A model generated the notes under the pieces. That model made no database searches. It saw only the letters and a list, made by a program, of their open reading frames with translations, and was not told the DNA's origin. From Marasmius tenuissimus (taxonomy: Eukaryota > Basidiomycota > Agaricomycetes > Agaricales > Marasmiaceae), in NCBI GenBank assembly GCA_029532415.1, contig JAQOTA010000045.1, forward strand, positions 169,381 through 233,380: a DNA stretch of 64,000 nt, given 5' to 3'. The first letter of the stretch is position 1; every line of letters begins with the position of its first letter. Positions 45,900-56,661 of this stretch are shown here, in pieces. A program made the translations under genes and the position numbers.

Positions 45900-48800
45900 T
45901 TACATTCGCCCATTCCTCTTCATCTGCCCTCGGTTCCACACCGACAGGAATACTTTTGTGTACAGTATTGCCCTGTCCTGGCGCATGTAGCTCACGCTCT
46001 TCCTTATCCTCCCTATCCCACTATTCCCGCACTCGGCAGCGCTGCTGTTTACCTTCACTAAGGAGGAGTCTGTGCCGACGTAGTTCGCAAGAAAGCACGC
46101 AGAACTACACTTTGAGTGTCCCGGTGCGTGGAATTTATCAATCATAAACTGCGTCTCCTTGAAAAATAATGGCTCTCTTGACATGCAGTACGGCCCCAGG
46201 GCGCAAGCAAAGTCATAGATCACCATTCTTGGAGCCTTCCTCCAGCGCGTGTATATCGCTGCAAACACGTCGTTTCGCCCCTCACCTCTTGCAATGCAGT
46301 GGAATCCGTAGCATACACTGTGAGTACACCACACCGCCATTATTCCTCCCGTCAGCTGCTTATCCCCGTACGTTGAGTAGTACTTGGAACACTTCCCTCC
46401 CCGCTCACCATCCTGTGCGTTATCGATACCACCATCGTTCTTGAGGCCTTTGTAAACCGGTCTTCGACGTATCTGAGGAAGGCTGTAGCAGCACCCGGTC
46501 TCGAACCCCATCGGATTCAGCCCTCTTGTTAACAGTCTCGATGTTACTCACCTGCATCCAGGATGTCGCTGACGTCTCTTCAAACTCCTGATCCACCACG
46601 ACGGAGTCGCGACGGCAGGTGTTCTCCCAAACCGCCTTCGTCCTCTCGAGCATCCACTTCGCCACATTCACCATCTCCACTGGATATCTCCCGTTTAGCC
46701 AAAATTCCAACTCCAGTACGTTGTAAAGGGCAGGAATGTCTACCAGCCTTGACCCCATCTCCCAAGTTGAGGTCTTCACGAAATCATCTAGCACCGTCAA
46801 GCACTTGAAATTGATCATTTGGAGAGCGGATTCTTCAGCTGCCACCTATTACTTTGGTTTCAGTTGCCTCCTGTGTTAATGGAATCCACCAATGCACCAA
46901 CCTGCTCGAAGAACACGACGTACGCCTGTTTGAGGGCCGGATTTGGCTCCTTTGTCGGTGAAAAAGCGTTGCTGAATACTAGAGCAAGGTCTTTCGACAC
47001 GCGCGCCAGGTTTCCAACGATCGTCCTGAACTCCTCCAGAACGTTCCATGGGTCCTCTGATTGGTCCCCGTTCCCACCATCATCATCCTCATCCCCTCGT
47101 TTTCTTCCTGCCTTCCTCCCATTCTTCACCCAACGCCGAATCTGCCGCCTGAGCGGCAGTTCGTTATTCAGCAACTGCGGTTTTTGTGGATATGACCTCT
47201 GGCGTTGCGGCGAATGGTCATCGGTGTACGTGGGGGGTCGAAGAGAATCCGTCAGATGCTTCCTTCCGAAGCCGAGCGTTACGCCGTCCCATATCAGACA
47301 GTCTGGTTCCGGTCCACACCGTTTACAGGACATATCCTTTGAAAAGTCTTGTATGCGGACGTAGGAAAACCAAACTGAACGAAAAAGGTCTTCCTTCACG
47401 AACTTGGACCCCAACCGCTCATACCTTCGGTTTGTGGTCTCGACGAAGGAGACAAACGGCGTCTCGCTGGATGTAAATTGACTTGTGTATTCGTCTAGGA
47501 CATCGTGGGTGAACAAGACGCTATTGTTGTAGTTGAAGAGTCCCACATCACGCGGTTCCGGTCCGACGAAGCAGTGTTTCCGAGCGGGGCAAGAGCTGCA
47601 TGCTACCAGCTCGATCTCGCTTGTGCATGACCGATTCAGCGTGTAAACGGTGCAGGATTTGACCACCTTCAGGTCATTGTCGACAATACAGTCAGTACGG
47701 CCACAAGGGCTACGATTTTGTGCCCCCAGTGCGATCAGCGCCGGCGGGTGCTCTGTTATAGCTGGCCTTGGATAGTGGGCGTGGTCGCTGGGTAGCTCTG
47801 CCCAGGCGGGCGGTCGAACGGGGAGATAGGAGATAGAAACGTCATCCAGCCGTCCACCGTGTCGATCTGAAACTATACAACGGCCCCCGCGTCAAAGACC
47901 ACCCCACAATGACTTTCTTGGGTACTCACACATTACAACGTCCTCCTCATCCTTCGACGCCGGCTCGAGGCTTTCCCCTACATCCTCAGTTCCCATCACT
48001 TCCCCGAAAAGTCTTCGTCCCGCCGATCTATGCGCGCACTTGTTACCTGAGCATTCCGAACAGGTCCAAACCCCTGTGCCCGAGTCTGATCCAAGAAAGG
48101 ATACGATGGCTCGTTTGTTTACAGCAACAATTCCCTCCTGCCCAAGGCCGACAGAGAATCGATTCATCCATAATTGCCCTTCATCGGGCCTGTTGTCCTC
48201 CAGAATTCTCCAGAACCACACAACACGAACCACTACCCAATCGGTGTTAGAAATCTGGTCAACATTTGATCACCATGGAACGTACGCAGGAAGACCCTCT
48301 CCTCGAGGTCACGAAACTCCTCCTCCCTAAACTCGAGATACGTTTCCCGGTGTACGCAATCGTCTTGTTCCTTTGCCTGGGGACAAAAACAGACTATTTG
48401 AACATCCTCTCCGACGCGTTTCGCCTCAAAGTGGTACCATCGGTCCTGTTCAAGATGTGAGTACCGCTTATCCCTCTGAACCATCACAGATCGAGTAATA
48501 TTCACCGTAGGCTCTCGGCCCTTCTTGTCCCATCCCTGTACGACGAAGAGATAGGTCCCTACTGGGACGAACCCCACCGTCCCCTCTTGAAAGAGCTCCA
48601 TGTACGCTTCCAAACCATCGTCTTCGACCCTGGTCCCTTCCCCCGTTGCTCCTTCCTCATATAGTCCAGCGTCGAACCCATGCCCTTCGAGTTCGTCGTC
48701 TACCATCTGCTCACCAACAAGCGGCAAAAACACGGTGGGTTGTTCTGCCTCCGTGCGAACCGCCGTGGGTTCTTTCCGAGTCCGCTTGGTCGTGCCGTGG

Positions 48801-49066
48801 CTTCTCCTACTGCCCGAACAGGGGCGTCTTGTTCGTTTTTTCTTCATTGGACTTTCCTGCGTCGGTACAGCATCTTCCTCCCCATCAACGCTGCGGTTCC
48901 AATTAGCCCACACATCCCTATCGGCCCTTGTCTCTGAGGAGCCCTCACGTATTAGGGTGCCGATCCCTTTCCACAGCTCCCCGTCATCTCTTCTACTAGG
49001 CTCATCCCCCTGTCGGAATATGTCGTCGAATAGAGTGCTACGCCGTTCATCTCTCCGTCCCGTCAT
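45900..49066 (-). CDS. KDZ-type transposon protein: SWIM finger plus CxC5 and CxC6 cysteine clusters
   Basis: Five exons: complement(45900..46472, 46552..46845, 46902..47866, 47930..48254, 48296..49066), giving 975 aa with no internal stop. Order: basic N-terminus (KKKRTRRP), SWIM-like finger CFCPQAKEQDDCVH (residues 226-239), cysteine-rich CxC5-like part (WTCSECSGNKCAH, CSSCPARKHCF), CxC6-like part (CKRCGPEPDCLIWDG), basic linker (RRWVKNGRKAGRKRG), then a C-terminal domain with KYYSTYGDKQLTGGIMAVWC, VIYDFACAL, IDKFHAPGHSKCS, AECGNSGIGRIRKSVSYM. These are hallmarks of proteins encoded by KDZ (Kyakuja-Dileera-Zisupton) DNA transposons of basidiomycetes; the last part may be the RNase H-like transposase. 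Exon 1 donor (GTCTTC) is weak. No terminal inverted repeats found by eye. Confidence 0.75.
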
Positions 49067-49403
49067 GGTTTCGGCGCTACCTGGTGGAGGATTCGGAGGA
49101 ACAGACCCTGGACAGTGTGGGATCGTTTTTCTAGCCCCACCATCAGACTTTGTCCGCCTCGTTCACAAGCTCACACTCATCAACGTAGCAAGGCTTCAAA
49201 TAACTGGGCGGGTATTTGACGATATTCGGCGCGGATTTGATGCGCTCAATTTGAGGCGACCTAAAGGATCCCAAGGGTCCTAATCTGCCACGATGTGACG
49301 ATCTATACTGCCAGATCGTCACATATGTGATTTTACACATCACTCTTTCGATTTCCAATGGGGACAACTTGAAAAAGGCCCCGTTTTTTTAGTTTGGCAG
49401 CAG

Positions 49404-51056
49404 ATGGCCCCTTCATCCCCCGAAAGACGCTCCACTCGCAACCCAGCTCTTTCTCCTCGAGCCCCTCAGGCCACCAGGGAACGCCGTTGCAGGCAATGTC
49501 CGCCACCTCACCCTCTCCAACGGGAATGCGTCATCCACTCGCGTCGTGCTCGCACTCGTGCTGCCAAACTCAAGGTCAGTATCCCATCTGTTGTCGTCTG
49601 GCCATTTCATTCAATGCCGACGTATTGATAGCCCCAGTCTCCCAGCGTTTCCATTGATGGCGGGACACCACGCAGCTCCGGAAACCCTGAGCCACCATCA
49701 GAGCCTCGACAGGACACTACAACCCCTCCACCAAATGTTCAGCTACCCACCAGCAGCACCTCTGTTGAAGGTGGATCGCTACCCATCGCTGCGACCACCG
49801 CCGCTTCGGAGCTCGACCAAAGCACACCGGACTCTTCCGATGAACCCGAGGCGCTTGCAAGCTCGATGCTACTGCGTAAGACACTCGTTTTTGGCGGCTT
49901 GAATCTTTGTCTCACACTCAGTCGACCCAGAACCAAACGTTTCCCCCCCTCCTGTGGCAGCACCACAGTCGCTTGAAGGTGCTCAACAACCCCGTAAGAC
50001 CCCCCCCTTGTACACGCTTCGTTGCACAGTCTGAGTCTACTTTCACATACTTAAGAATCCGGAGGTCAGTTTCGAGACTTCCCAAATTCGGCTTTGTTGA
50101 CGCAAAACGACCCGTTCGGGCTCACCATTGATTCACCTCCTTTGATGGACTCCCTGATCGACGATGCTGGACATTTAGGCAGCGATCTGGAGGTCGGAGG
50201 CTCCTATCTGCCAATAACATCTGGTACGAGATGCTTTCCTGTTTGCTAAGTCACCAATGCCCTGATCATTTGAGCACAGGTGGCTCGGTCTCATCACCAC
50301 CTGTGGTGGCTCACCCAGGATCAACTTTGCCGGGATCCTCTCCCAGCTCATCGTCCGTGTCCTCCAGCCCACTACCTTCTACGCCGTCTACACCCTCTCC
50401 CAGTACCAGGGTGAGATATGCCCGAACCTATCTGCATGGGCAACGACAACATCCCACTCGCGCGAAGCCCACCTTCGGATCCATGATCGCCAAAAAGGGG
50501 TCCTCACGCTATGGTATCTTTACTCCAGCTCCCACCAGCTACGCTCCCGTGCTGATATATTTCCTTTGCAGAGGTTGTTTGGACCGGAAGCCTTGTCGGA
50601 AGGGTCGACAGAAAAGACATGAATCGGCGCTTCACTCGTGGACTGGACCGAATTCTCCTCAATGTAAGTTCCAAGCGTTCCATCGGCCGACCCTAGCTCT
50701 CAGCTCTCTCTCTCTCCTTAGTGTGAAAGGCTCGCAGATGAGACCGGTTGTTGGCTTTACCTTGCCACCAACCACCCTTCAGTACACGGGGAGTACGTCC
50801 ACTGGATGTCTCCATCGATGCATCAAGACCTTCCATCCGACACTCGCGTTCGTTTCGACGACACTGCCGGGGGCTTTTTGCCGCTCTGAAAGCTGCTCGC
50901 CGTCAAAACATTGTTGATGTTCACTTGGAAGCCAGCCAATGCCGCGCGGAACTCGATGCGGCTAAGGAAGACGCGGCCCAGAAACAGGCCTTGATCGATA
51001 GGCTTACAGCGTATGTCAGTAGCCAGGGCGGCGATATCAACCGGCTTTTGGCTTGA
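49404..51056 (+). CDS. Orphan gene beside the KDZ element; 3' frame needs a 41 nt intron or is frameshifted
   Basis: Proposed exons: 49404..49574, 49632..49875, 49922..49993, 50056..50223, 50280..50513, 50572..50663, 50722..50851, 50893..51056, giving 424 aa. The first 200 residues are Pro/Ser/Thr-rich and disordered; then VVWTGSLVGRVDRKDMNRRF, an LADETGCWLYLATNHPSVHGEYVHWMSP segment, and an Ala-rich helical end (AALKAARRQN, AKEDAAQKQALIDRLTAYV). The segment before and the helix after 50868 lie in different frames. They can be joined by a 41 nt intron (50852..50892), or one base is missing in the run of G and T at 50868-50880. I do not recognise the family; an accessory gene of the island is possible. 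Confidence 0.5.
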
Positions 51057-51244
51057 ATATCTTTTTCCCGCATCGGTAGATCCGTATCTCTTTGAGACCA
51101 TGTAGTGCTTGGCCTCCTTATCAATGCAATCTTCTTGATCACTTTCTGCAGGTGCCATCGCGACGCAAGGCACCCAAACCTCATTGAAATGTTTGAAATT
51201 CACCACTTCACAAACGTATGTACATGATTCCAGGCGGACGGTAG

Positions 51245-52638
51245 TTAAACCCACCATGGGAGGCCAAGCTCGAGCACCGTCAGTTGCTTTTGATGCTTCC
51301 TGGGTGTATACAATCATCAGCAATAGGGTTATGACAGATTTGGAATACAGAGCCCACCTTTCTCTCTTCAGCTGCTTCTTCTTCTCATAAGCCTTTAGAA
51401 TTGGACTTTTATCAGTCGTTTTCGACAGGCTCCGAGCAGCCTTCTGTGGAGACCTGGAAGTGGACTTCGGTGGTGTTGTTTGAAAGCGCTTCGCAGGAGA
51501 CCGTGTCTTGCGTACGGTAGAAGGGTTTGGTGTAATTATTGGTGCTACCGCGGCATCCACCTGTGAGACATCCTGCTGGGACTTCTTTCGTTCTCTGCTT
51601 CTACGCGCATACTCGCGTTGCTTCGCGCGAGCGGCTTCAAGCTCTCGATCTCGATCGGCAGGAGGGAGGTTATTCAATGCGTCCCGCAGGCTGAAGATGA
51701 ATTCGTTGATTGGTAGGGAGAGTGGTGAGAGAAGTAGGTCACTTACCGCTGCTTCCTAGCACTGGCTTTGTTCCGGCGTTCCTCTAGGTTCCTCCAATAG
51801 TAAGCCTTCGAGTTCTTCCGTCCATCCGCAAGCTTTTTGGCACGCTTGGGTTCCACATGCGATGCTTTTTGCTCTCGCTCGTGCACTTTGTTGGCTGGAC
51901 GTAAGCTGGCGTCCTTGCTAACTCCGTGATCATCATCCTCATAAACCCCCCCGCTTGCCTTGAGCGTCGGTTCTGGTTGTACGACGGGATGTTCTTCGTC
52001 ACCACTGTGTATCTCGTACCCACTCTCTTGCTCACCGTTGTGAATGTCTGTTGAAATGAGGAGCCGTAAGTCGCGGCGGTTGAATAAACCAAAACCTGAA
52101 GACGTACCGTCCTGCAGATAGTAGTCCGACGGTGGGCTTGAGGGAGGTAGGGGATTCCCTTCTCTATCCAGGAAACAGGCCCGCCAGAAGCGACGATGGG
52201 GCAGAGGGCTAGTGAGAAAGTCACGCGCAGCACCGGGCAACGAGGGGTCTCCTATGCTAGGGAGCGATCGATTGGATGGCGCTTCAGATGATGGCGAGAG
52301 AGATGAGGCTACACGTATCGTAGCCTCCGGAGTAGATCCTCGGGAGACTGCCAGTCGTGAAGAAAAGGGTTTGGGATTGATTGAATGCCGCCCAAGCGTA
52401 TGCTTGAGGTAAGGTGGGACCATTGCGGACGGCGGATAAGATCACTGGAAATCACCAGCTTATAAGAGTGGACGACCGTCGGTCGTCCGACTGATGGAGC
52501 AAAGGTCGGGCCATAGGCCCAAAACTCGCGTGGAATGTGAAATTGTTGATACTCAGGCGCGGCGGAATGACGCAGGAACTCGCCGTCGAACAAGCTCGGT
52601 GCATACTGGAGCGTTACTGATCGTTCATAGCAGAGCAT
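51245..52638 (-). CDS. Orphan basic protein, probably nuclear, in the KDZ-TET/JBP island
   Basis: Five exons: complement(51245..51299, 51358..51690, 51747..52047, 52108..52402, 52456..52638), giving 388 aa. The N-terminus (LQYAPSLFDGEFLR, IPREFWAYGPTF) looks ordered; the middle is acidic and low-complexity; the C-terminal half is strongly basic and helical (RAKKLADGRKNSKAYYWRNL, ARAKQREYARRSRERKKSQQ), with SP/RSP repeats (TPPKSTSRSPQK), suggesting a nuclear nucleic-acid binder. The 60 nt intron at 52048..52107 is in frame and might be retained. The last splice (donor after 51358) shortens the protein; reading through would stay open to 50823 but would overlap the opposite gene. No family recognised. 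Confidence 0.5.
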
Positions 52639-53484
52639 GAGTGATCAATAGCCCCCACATATGCGTTGTAAGGTGATAGGGGCTCCAGTCACTGTGAGTA
52701 TCCAGCCACCAACCGCTCTGCGTTGCTGCGAGCCTACATGCTGCGATCAAATTATGAGGAACTCACGCGGTGAAGTAAAGGGAAACTTACCAGCTCATTA
52801 CCGGCTCAAGTCGCACCAGTAGGCTTCTCCTCGAATTTCCTTCGGCGTAGCGTATTTCTCCGAGCATTCTCGGTACTGGAAGCGGCTCTTATGGCCATTC
52901 TAAGGGAAGATCGGTACTTGAGGGTCAATGGAAGCATTACAAAATGAGAATCTCACCTGGTGGAACGCAACTGAAGCGAGATACTGACTATGCTGCATTC
53001 CGCTGTTTGAGACATTCGTTTAATTGTAAAGGTGCCTCTTCTGCACTGCCAGGTGATGAGACAGTCACAAGCAGCTGAGAAAAGATGATTAGAATAAAAC
53101 CTAATGAGGGCGGGAATTACCATCGCGTGAACGCCATCACTGAGACAGCTAATAGCGGCGGTTCTAGCTAGATTGCGAGTACAAGAAATAGTTCCGGTAT
53201 GCATATCAGACTCAGGACGTCACGATGCGTAACTGGCTGCTTGTCGCCGTTAGGTTGGGGTCGACAGCCGCAGGGAATGATCAAAGACTGGTTTGGATAA
53301 TGAGAAACTCACACTGAGAAACTCACGGAGATATTCACACGGAGAAACTTGTACTGTGAAACTCACGCCTAGAAGCTTCCCGTTTTGATTGAACAGTGCG
53401 ACACGCAGTACCCCTACAATGTTATACAAATGTGAACCAAGAAAAAAAATCAACCAAATTCGTCTGTTTCATTCCTTCGTCGTA
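52639..53484. other. Region with cryptic minus-strand exon-like pieces and a short tandem repeat
   Basis: No complete gene could be built. Minus-strand fragments at about 52790-53230 look protein-like (for example LGEIRYAEGNSRRSLLVRLE, and a Cys-rich stretch ACDCLITWQCRRGTF) and are bounded by plausible GT/AG sites, but phases conflict. They may be upstream exons of the 51245-52638 gene, or a decayed gene. Confidence 0.35.
53301..53368. repeat. Short degenerate tandem repeat, GAGAAACTCAC unit
   Basis: About five imperfect 13-15 bp units of the form TGAGAAACTCACA follow one another. Non-coding in the gene models used here. Confidence 0.6.
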
Positions 53485-54158
53485 TCAGTCTTCGCTTGGT
53501 TCTCCGCCCTCATGAACGTGCCACTGGAGGTGTTTTTCGTAGAACACAATTAACTGCGTGGGTTCTTTTGTTTCAGTATCCATTAGAAAGCGTGTCGACA
53601 AAACCACTCACCTTCTGCGGCAACCTTACTCTCGCGACTTTCAACGGCATGCAGACGTTCTTTTGCTGGCCCCAGTCATTCCTGAGCCAATGGGTGTTAG
53701 CAACGCGCAGTGAATGTGAATCGAAGGAAGACTTACAGCCTAATATACACCATATAACGATGCCCTGCTCGCTTAGGTTCGCGCAGAATTCCAGTCACGC
53801 AGCAAACGATGGAGTCCCATGTGGCGTGATGACCGTACTTGTGCTTCATGTATTCCAGGTCATAGAGCTTTTCTCCACTTCCGTCGTCGAGGGTCCTGGG
53901 AGTGATCAAGGTGAGTTGACGCGTCGTGAGCTCTCAAAATTTGACTTACGGGTATTCAGGTGATAGCCACATCTTTGAAGTATATCCACGACGATGACTC
54001 GCGAGATTTCTTTGGGATTGGAACGCGTTGGTGGTGGTGGTTTTGGCTTTGAGAGTGTTGAACACGATTTCGTTGAAGTCCGTCGTTTTGTAATCCGGAG
54101 CCACCGGTGCCGACGATGTTCGCACGAAATGCCGAGATAAGATGGCCTGCCCGCGCGT
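53485..54158 (-). CDS. Orphan small protein next to TET/JBP; N-terminus interrupted or unresolved
   Basis: Exons: complement(53485..53553, 53612..53681, 53737..53895, 53950..54158), giving at least 168 aa in one consistent phase. Sequence is compact and folded-looking: DFNEIVFNTLKAK, LYDLEYMKHKYGHHATWDSI, a YMVYIRLNDWGQQKNVCMPL segment, ending LIVFYEKHLQWHVHEGG. Upstream in the same frame an ATG (MPSLDLWVSDEEVD) is separated from the first exon by a TAG at 54159-54161. Either a nonsense change, or an unseen 5' exon, or a later start. No family recognised. Only 217 bp downstream of the TET/JBP stop and on the same strand. Confidence 0.5.
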
Positions 54159-54375
54159 CTAATCTACTTCCTCATCCGATACCCAAAGGTCCAAGGACGG
54201 CATGGTCAGTGCCTCTTTACTCAGCTACAGCCCCTCAAGATGACGATCGAGAGTTTGGCAGTGTTATTCGTTGCACAAGACAAGGTGATACAGGTACTAT
54301 TAGGGTAGGTAGATTCTACCGGAAGCAAACCTATGACCAACGTCCAACCGCATGCGTACAGGATGAGAAAGGAGG

Positions 54376-55864
54376 CTAAAGCACGTCCCGGAGGTTGAGG
54401 AAGCTGTCCAACGACTTTACCCAGCGTCCATCATCCCTCTCCTTCTCCTGCCTCAACATGTCGAGCGAAAGGCGGGAGTAGAACGAATCCTCCGACTGGA
54501 ATCCGTGCTCAGCCCAACGGAATAAGGCGCCTGCGCTGTACTGAGTCACGGAATAACGTTTCTCGTGTTTTCCTATGGCCACATTGGAATGTCGGAGAAC
54601 GGCGGAGGGCAGAAGGATGGTTGTGCCGGGAGGAAATTCTACGACGATTCGGAGGTCCCACAGGATCAAATGGCCACCAAGACGATAGTCGAAGCCTCCA
54701 GACGGCGGAGAAAGGGGGGTAATGGCACAAAAGCTATCGCAGCGGTTGTTCTGATCGGCATGGTCGATGGAAACCGTTCGAGGACCCAGGTTGACCGTTA
54801 TTGATGCAAATATGCTGGTCGAAAAATTCCACCGTAGGGACGGATCATGTTTAGTGAGGGAGCGTTTGTTCTCGACGTAGGAGGCGTATAGCGAAGCTGA
54901 AGACCACGTCTCAAACGCAGCCGACTGCAACCCAGCGATGCGATTAAGATCCCTGTCTTCGAGCAGGCCGTCCATAGCCTCCTTGTTGGCACGGCACGAT
55001 TGGCCCTGTACCGCTGGTTTCTATAGCGATGGGCGTGCAATATGAGCGAGTGAGCCGTTTAAACCTGGCTTGACCTTACCTTCATGCCCATCCCATAGGA
55101 GACGCCAGCCTGTAGGGCTTTGAAGCGACCGCGACGGTTCCTCTTCTTGATCTTCGTAAGGCTTCGCGCCTCTTCAACCTTCATGGCCAACCTCTCCGGC
55201 ACCGACTTCCATGCGGAATCGTCAGGGAAGCTTACTCCAATCACGATCATGCGGCCCTCCGAGTCAATGAACGCCTTGGTTCTCCTAAAATCCAAACCTG
55301 GGTCAGAGGTTCCCCACTCAGATGCATGGAAGCGCCCTACTTGCCATCCCACTTAACCAAGTCGAATTTGAACTTCGACTGTGGCCCAACCATGTCGCTG
55401 AGTTCGTATTCCCTCTTGGTCCCTTGATCCTGGCGGTGCCCCGTAAAGCCATTTGCCGACACTCGCATGGAGGCAAGGTTGACATCGACGGACCGGGGCT
55501 CCATGTTGCCAACGTGTTTCTTCTTCAAAGCAGGCGGTGTGCAATAGGCCTCAGAGCCTCCCTCCTCCTTCTCCATCGCTCGCTTTCGTTTTCTGTTCCT
55601 CTTGCCGCGCGCTTTCGAACCGGTCTTGGCCTTGTTGGATGATTCGGGGGCCTGAGCCTCATCAAGGTTGGCAGGGGGAACGTCGGCGTTATCTTCGACA
55701 GGTGACGTAGGTGAGACGCAGGGCGACGGGGGTACACTGCTGAGGACAGAGGACGCGTCGGAATCCGGTTCGGCGTCAAATTTTCGAGAGAAGGCTTGCT
55801 CAAGAAATGGGGAAATGTTGAAGTTGGTGAGGGTATATGTGTCCACTTGTGTTGTTCGATGCAT
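54376..55864 (-). CDS. TET/JBP-family 2-oxoglutarate/Fe(II) dioxygenase
   Basis: Three exons: complement(54376..55020, 55080..55284, 55341..55864), giving 457 aa. Residues 1-175 are Ser/Pro-rich with a basic patch (SKARGKRNRKRKR). Then comes the stretch usual in basidiomycete TET/JBP proteins (DSEGRMIVIGVSFPDD, ANKEAMDGLL, RIAGLQSAAFETW). The double-stranded beta-helix carries HAD (HxD iron ligands, residues about 330-332), LGGHLILWDLRIVVEFPPGT, SAVLRHSN (distal His about 387) and KRYSVTQYSAGALFRW (2OG-binding Arg about 398). All expected ligands are present, so it should be active. TET/JBP enzymes oxidise 5-methylcytosine or thymine in nucleic acid. Such genes are expanded in basidiomycetes and linked to KDZ transposons; one lies 5.3 kb away. 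Confidence 0.85.
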
Positions 55865-56661
55865 GGCGGTATCGCTATCAGTAGGACTTGGTTAGATGCA
55901 TTCAGAGAGACGGAAGGGGATAAGAAAGCAACATCAGACGCGTCGTTTCAACGCCAGAGGTATAACCCTTGGCACACAACGTGCGATCGTCAATTCCCGG
56001 GCTCGAGTATCGCAAGGCACGTTGTGACTTTAGACCATAACCTACGTAGGCCCGACTCAAAGAGATGGAGAAGGAGAAAAACTGAGACCTCGCACATACC
56101 TTTCTCTTTCGCCTTTGCGTCGGTTGGTGGTGTTTCTCAAAGAACAGGGATGGGCATTCGGCGTTCAACAAACGTGAGTCATATGACAGATCACGCTCAC
56201 TGTTAACGTTACCTCGGATCAAACGTTTATTTATGATCCGGTCCGTTCTGTCCACTTGCTCCAATCTCCGTGTCGAGTTGAGTCTCCTTCGCGAACTAAC
56301 AAGGCGACCTATGATCCAACAATCCCGCAAACCTGCTGAAACTCAGGTCGTCGTTCAAGGCCTTCAACATATGTGGAGGGTTCTCCAAATCCCACATTCA
56401 GACAGGTGCGTCACCGACCGATCGTTAGTACCATTGCAACCCACCAAGTAGTCGACGACTCGACATAGGACGACATGGTGGATCTTGCACTGTAGGTAAG
56501 AGGAGATCTGCATCCAGAACCCTTAATTTAGCAGGGATCTACGTTCTGTGAATGAATTACGGATTACGTTGGATGATGGGCAGATTGTGTCAATACCCGG
56601 TGCGCCGAGTTCGTTACGTCCCTGCGCCTCCAACACCCAAACGCCCTTGTCCCGTTGAATC
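55865..56661. other. Divergent intergenic region
   Basis: Between the TET/JBP start (-) and the next + gene. One minus-strand open frame of 142 codons (55902-56330) has no recognisable features and is not supported. Confidence 0.45.

Noticed and set aside
48600..49283. Plus-strand frame of 227 codons opposite the KDZ exon 1
   Set aside because: Ser/Pro-rich complement of the basic/acidic KDZ exon; no splice or family support.
50823..51244. Longer C-terminus for the 51245-52638 gene by read-through
   Set aside because: It would overlap the last exons of the convergent gene and ignores a good GT-AG pair that ends the protein at 51245.
53496..53963. Plus-strand frame of about 155 codons
   Set aside because: It lies antisense to the four-exon minus-strand orphan, which has consistent splice sites and phase.
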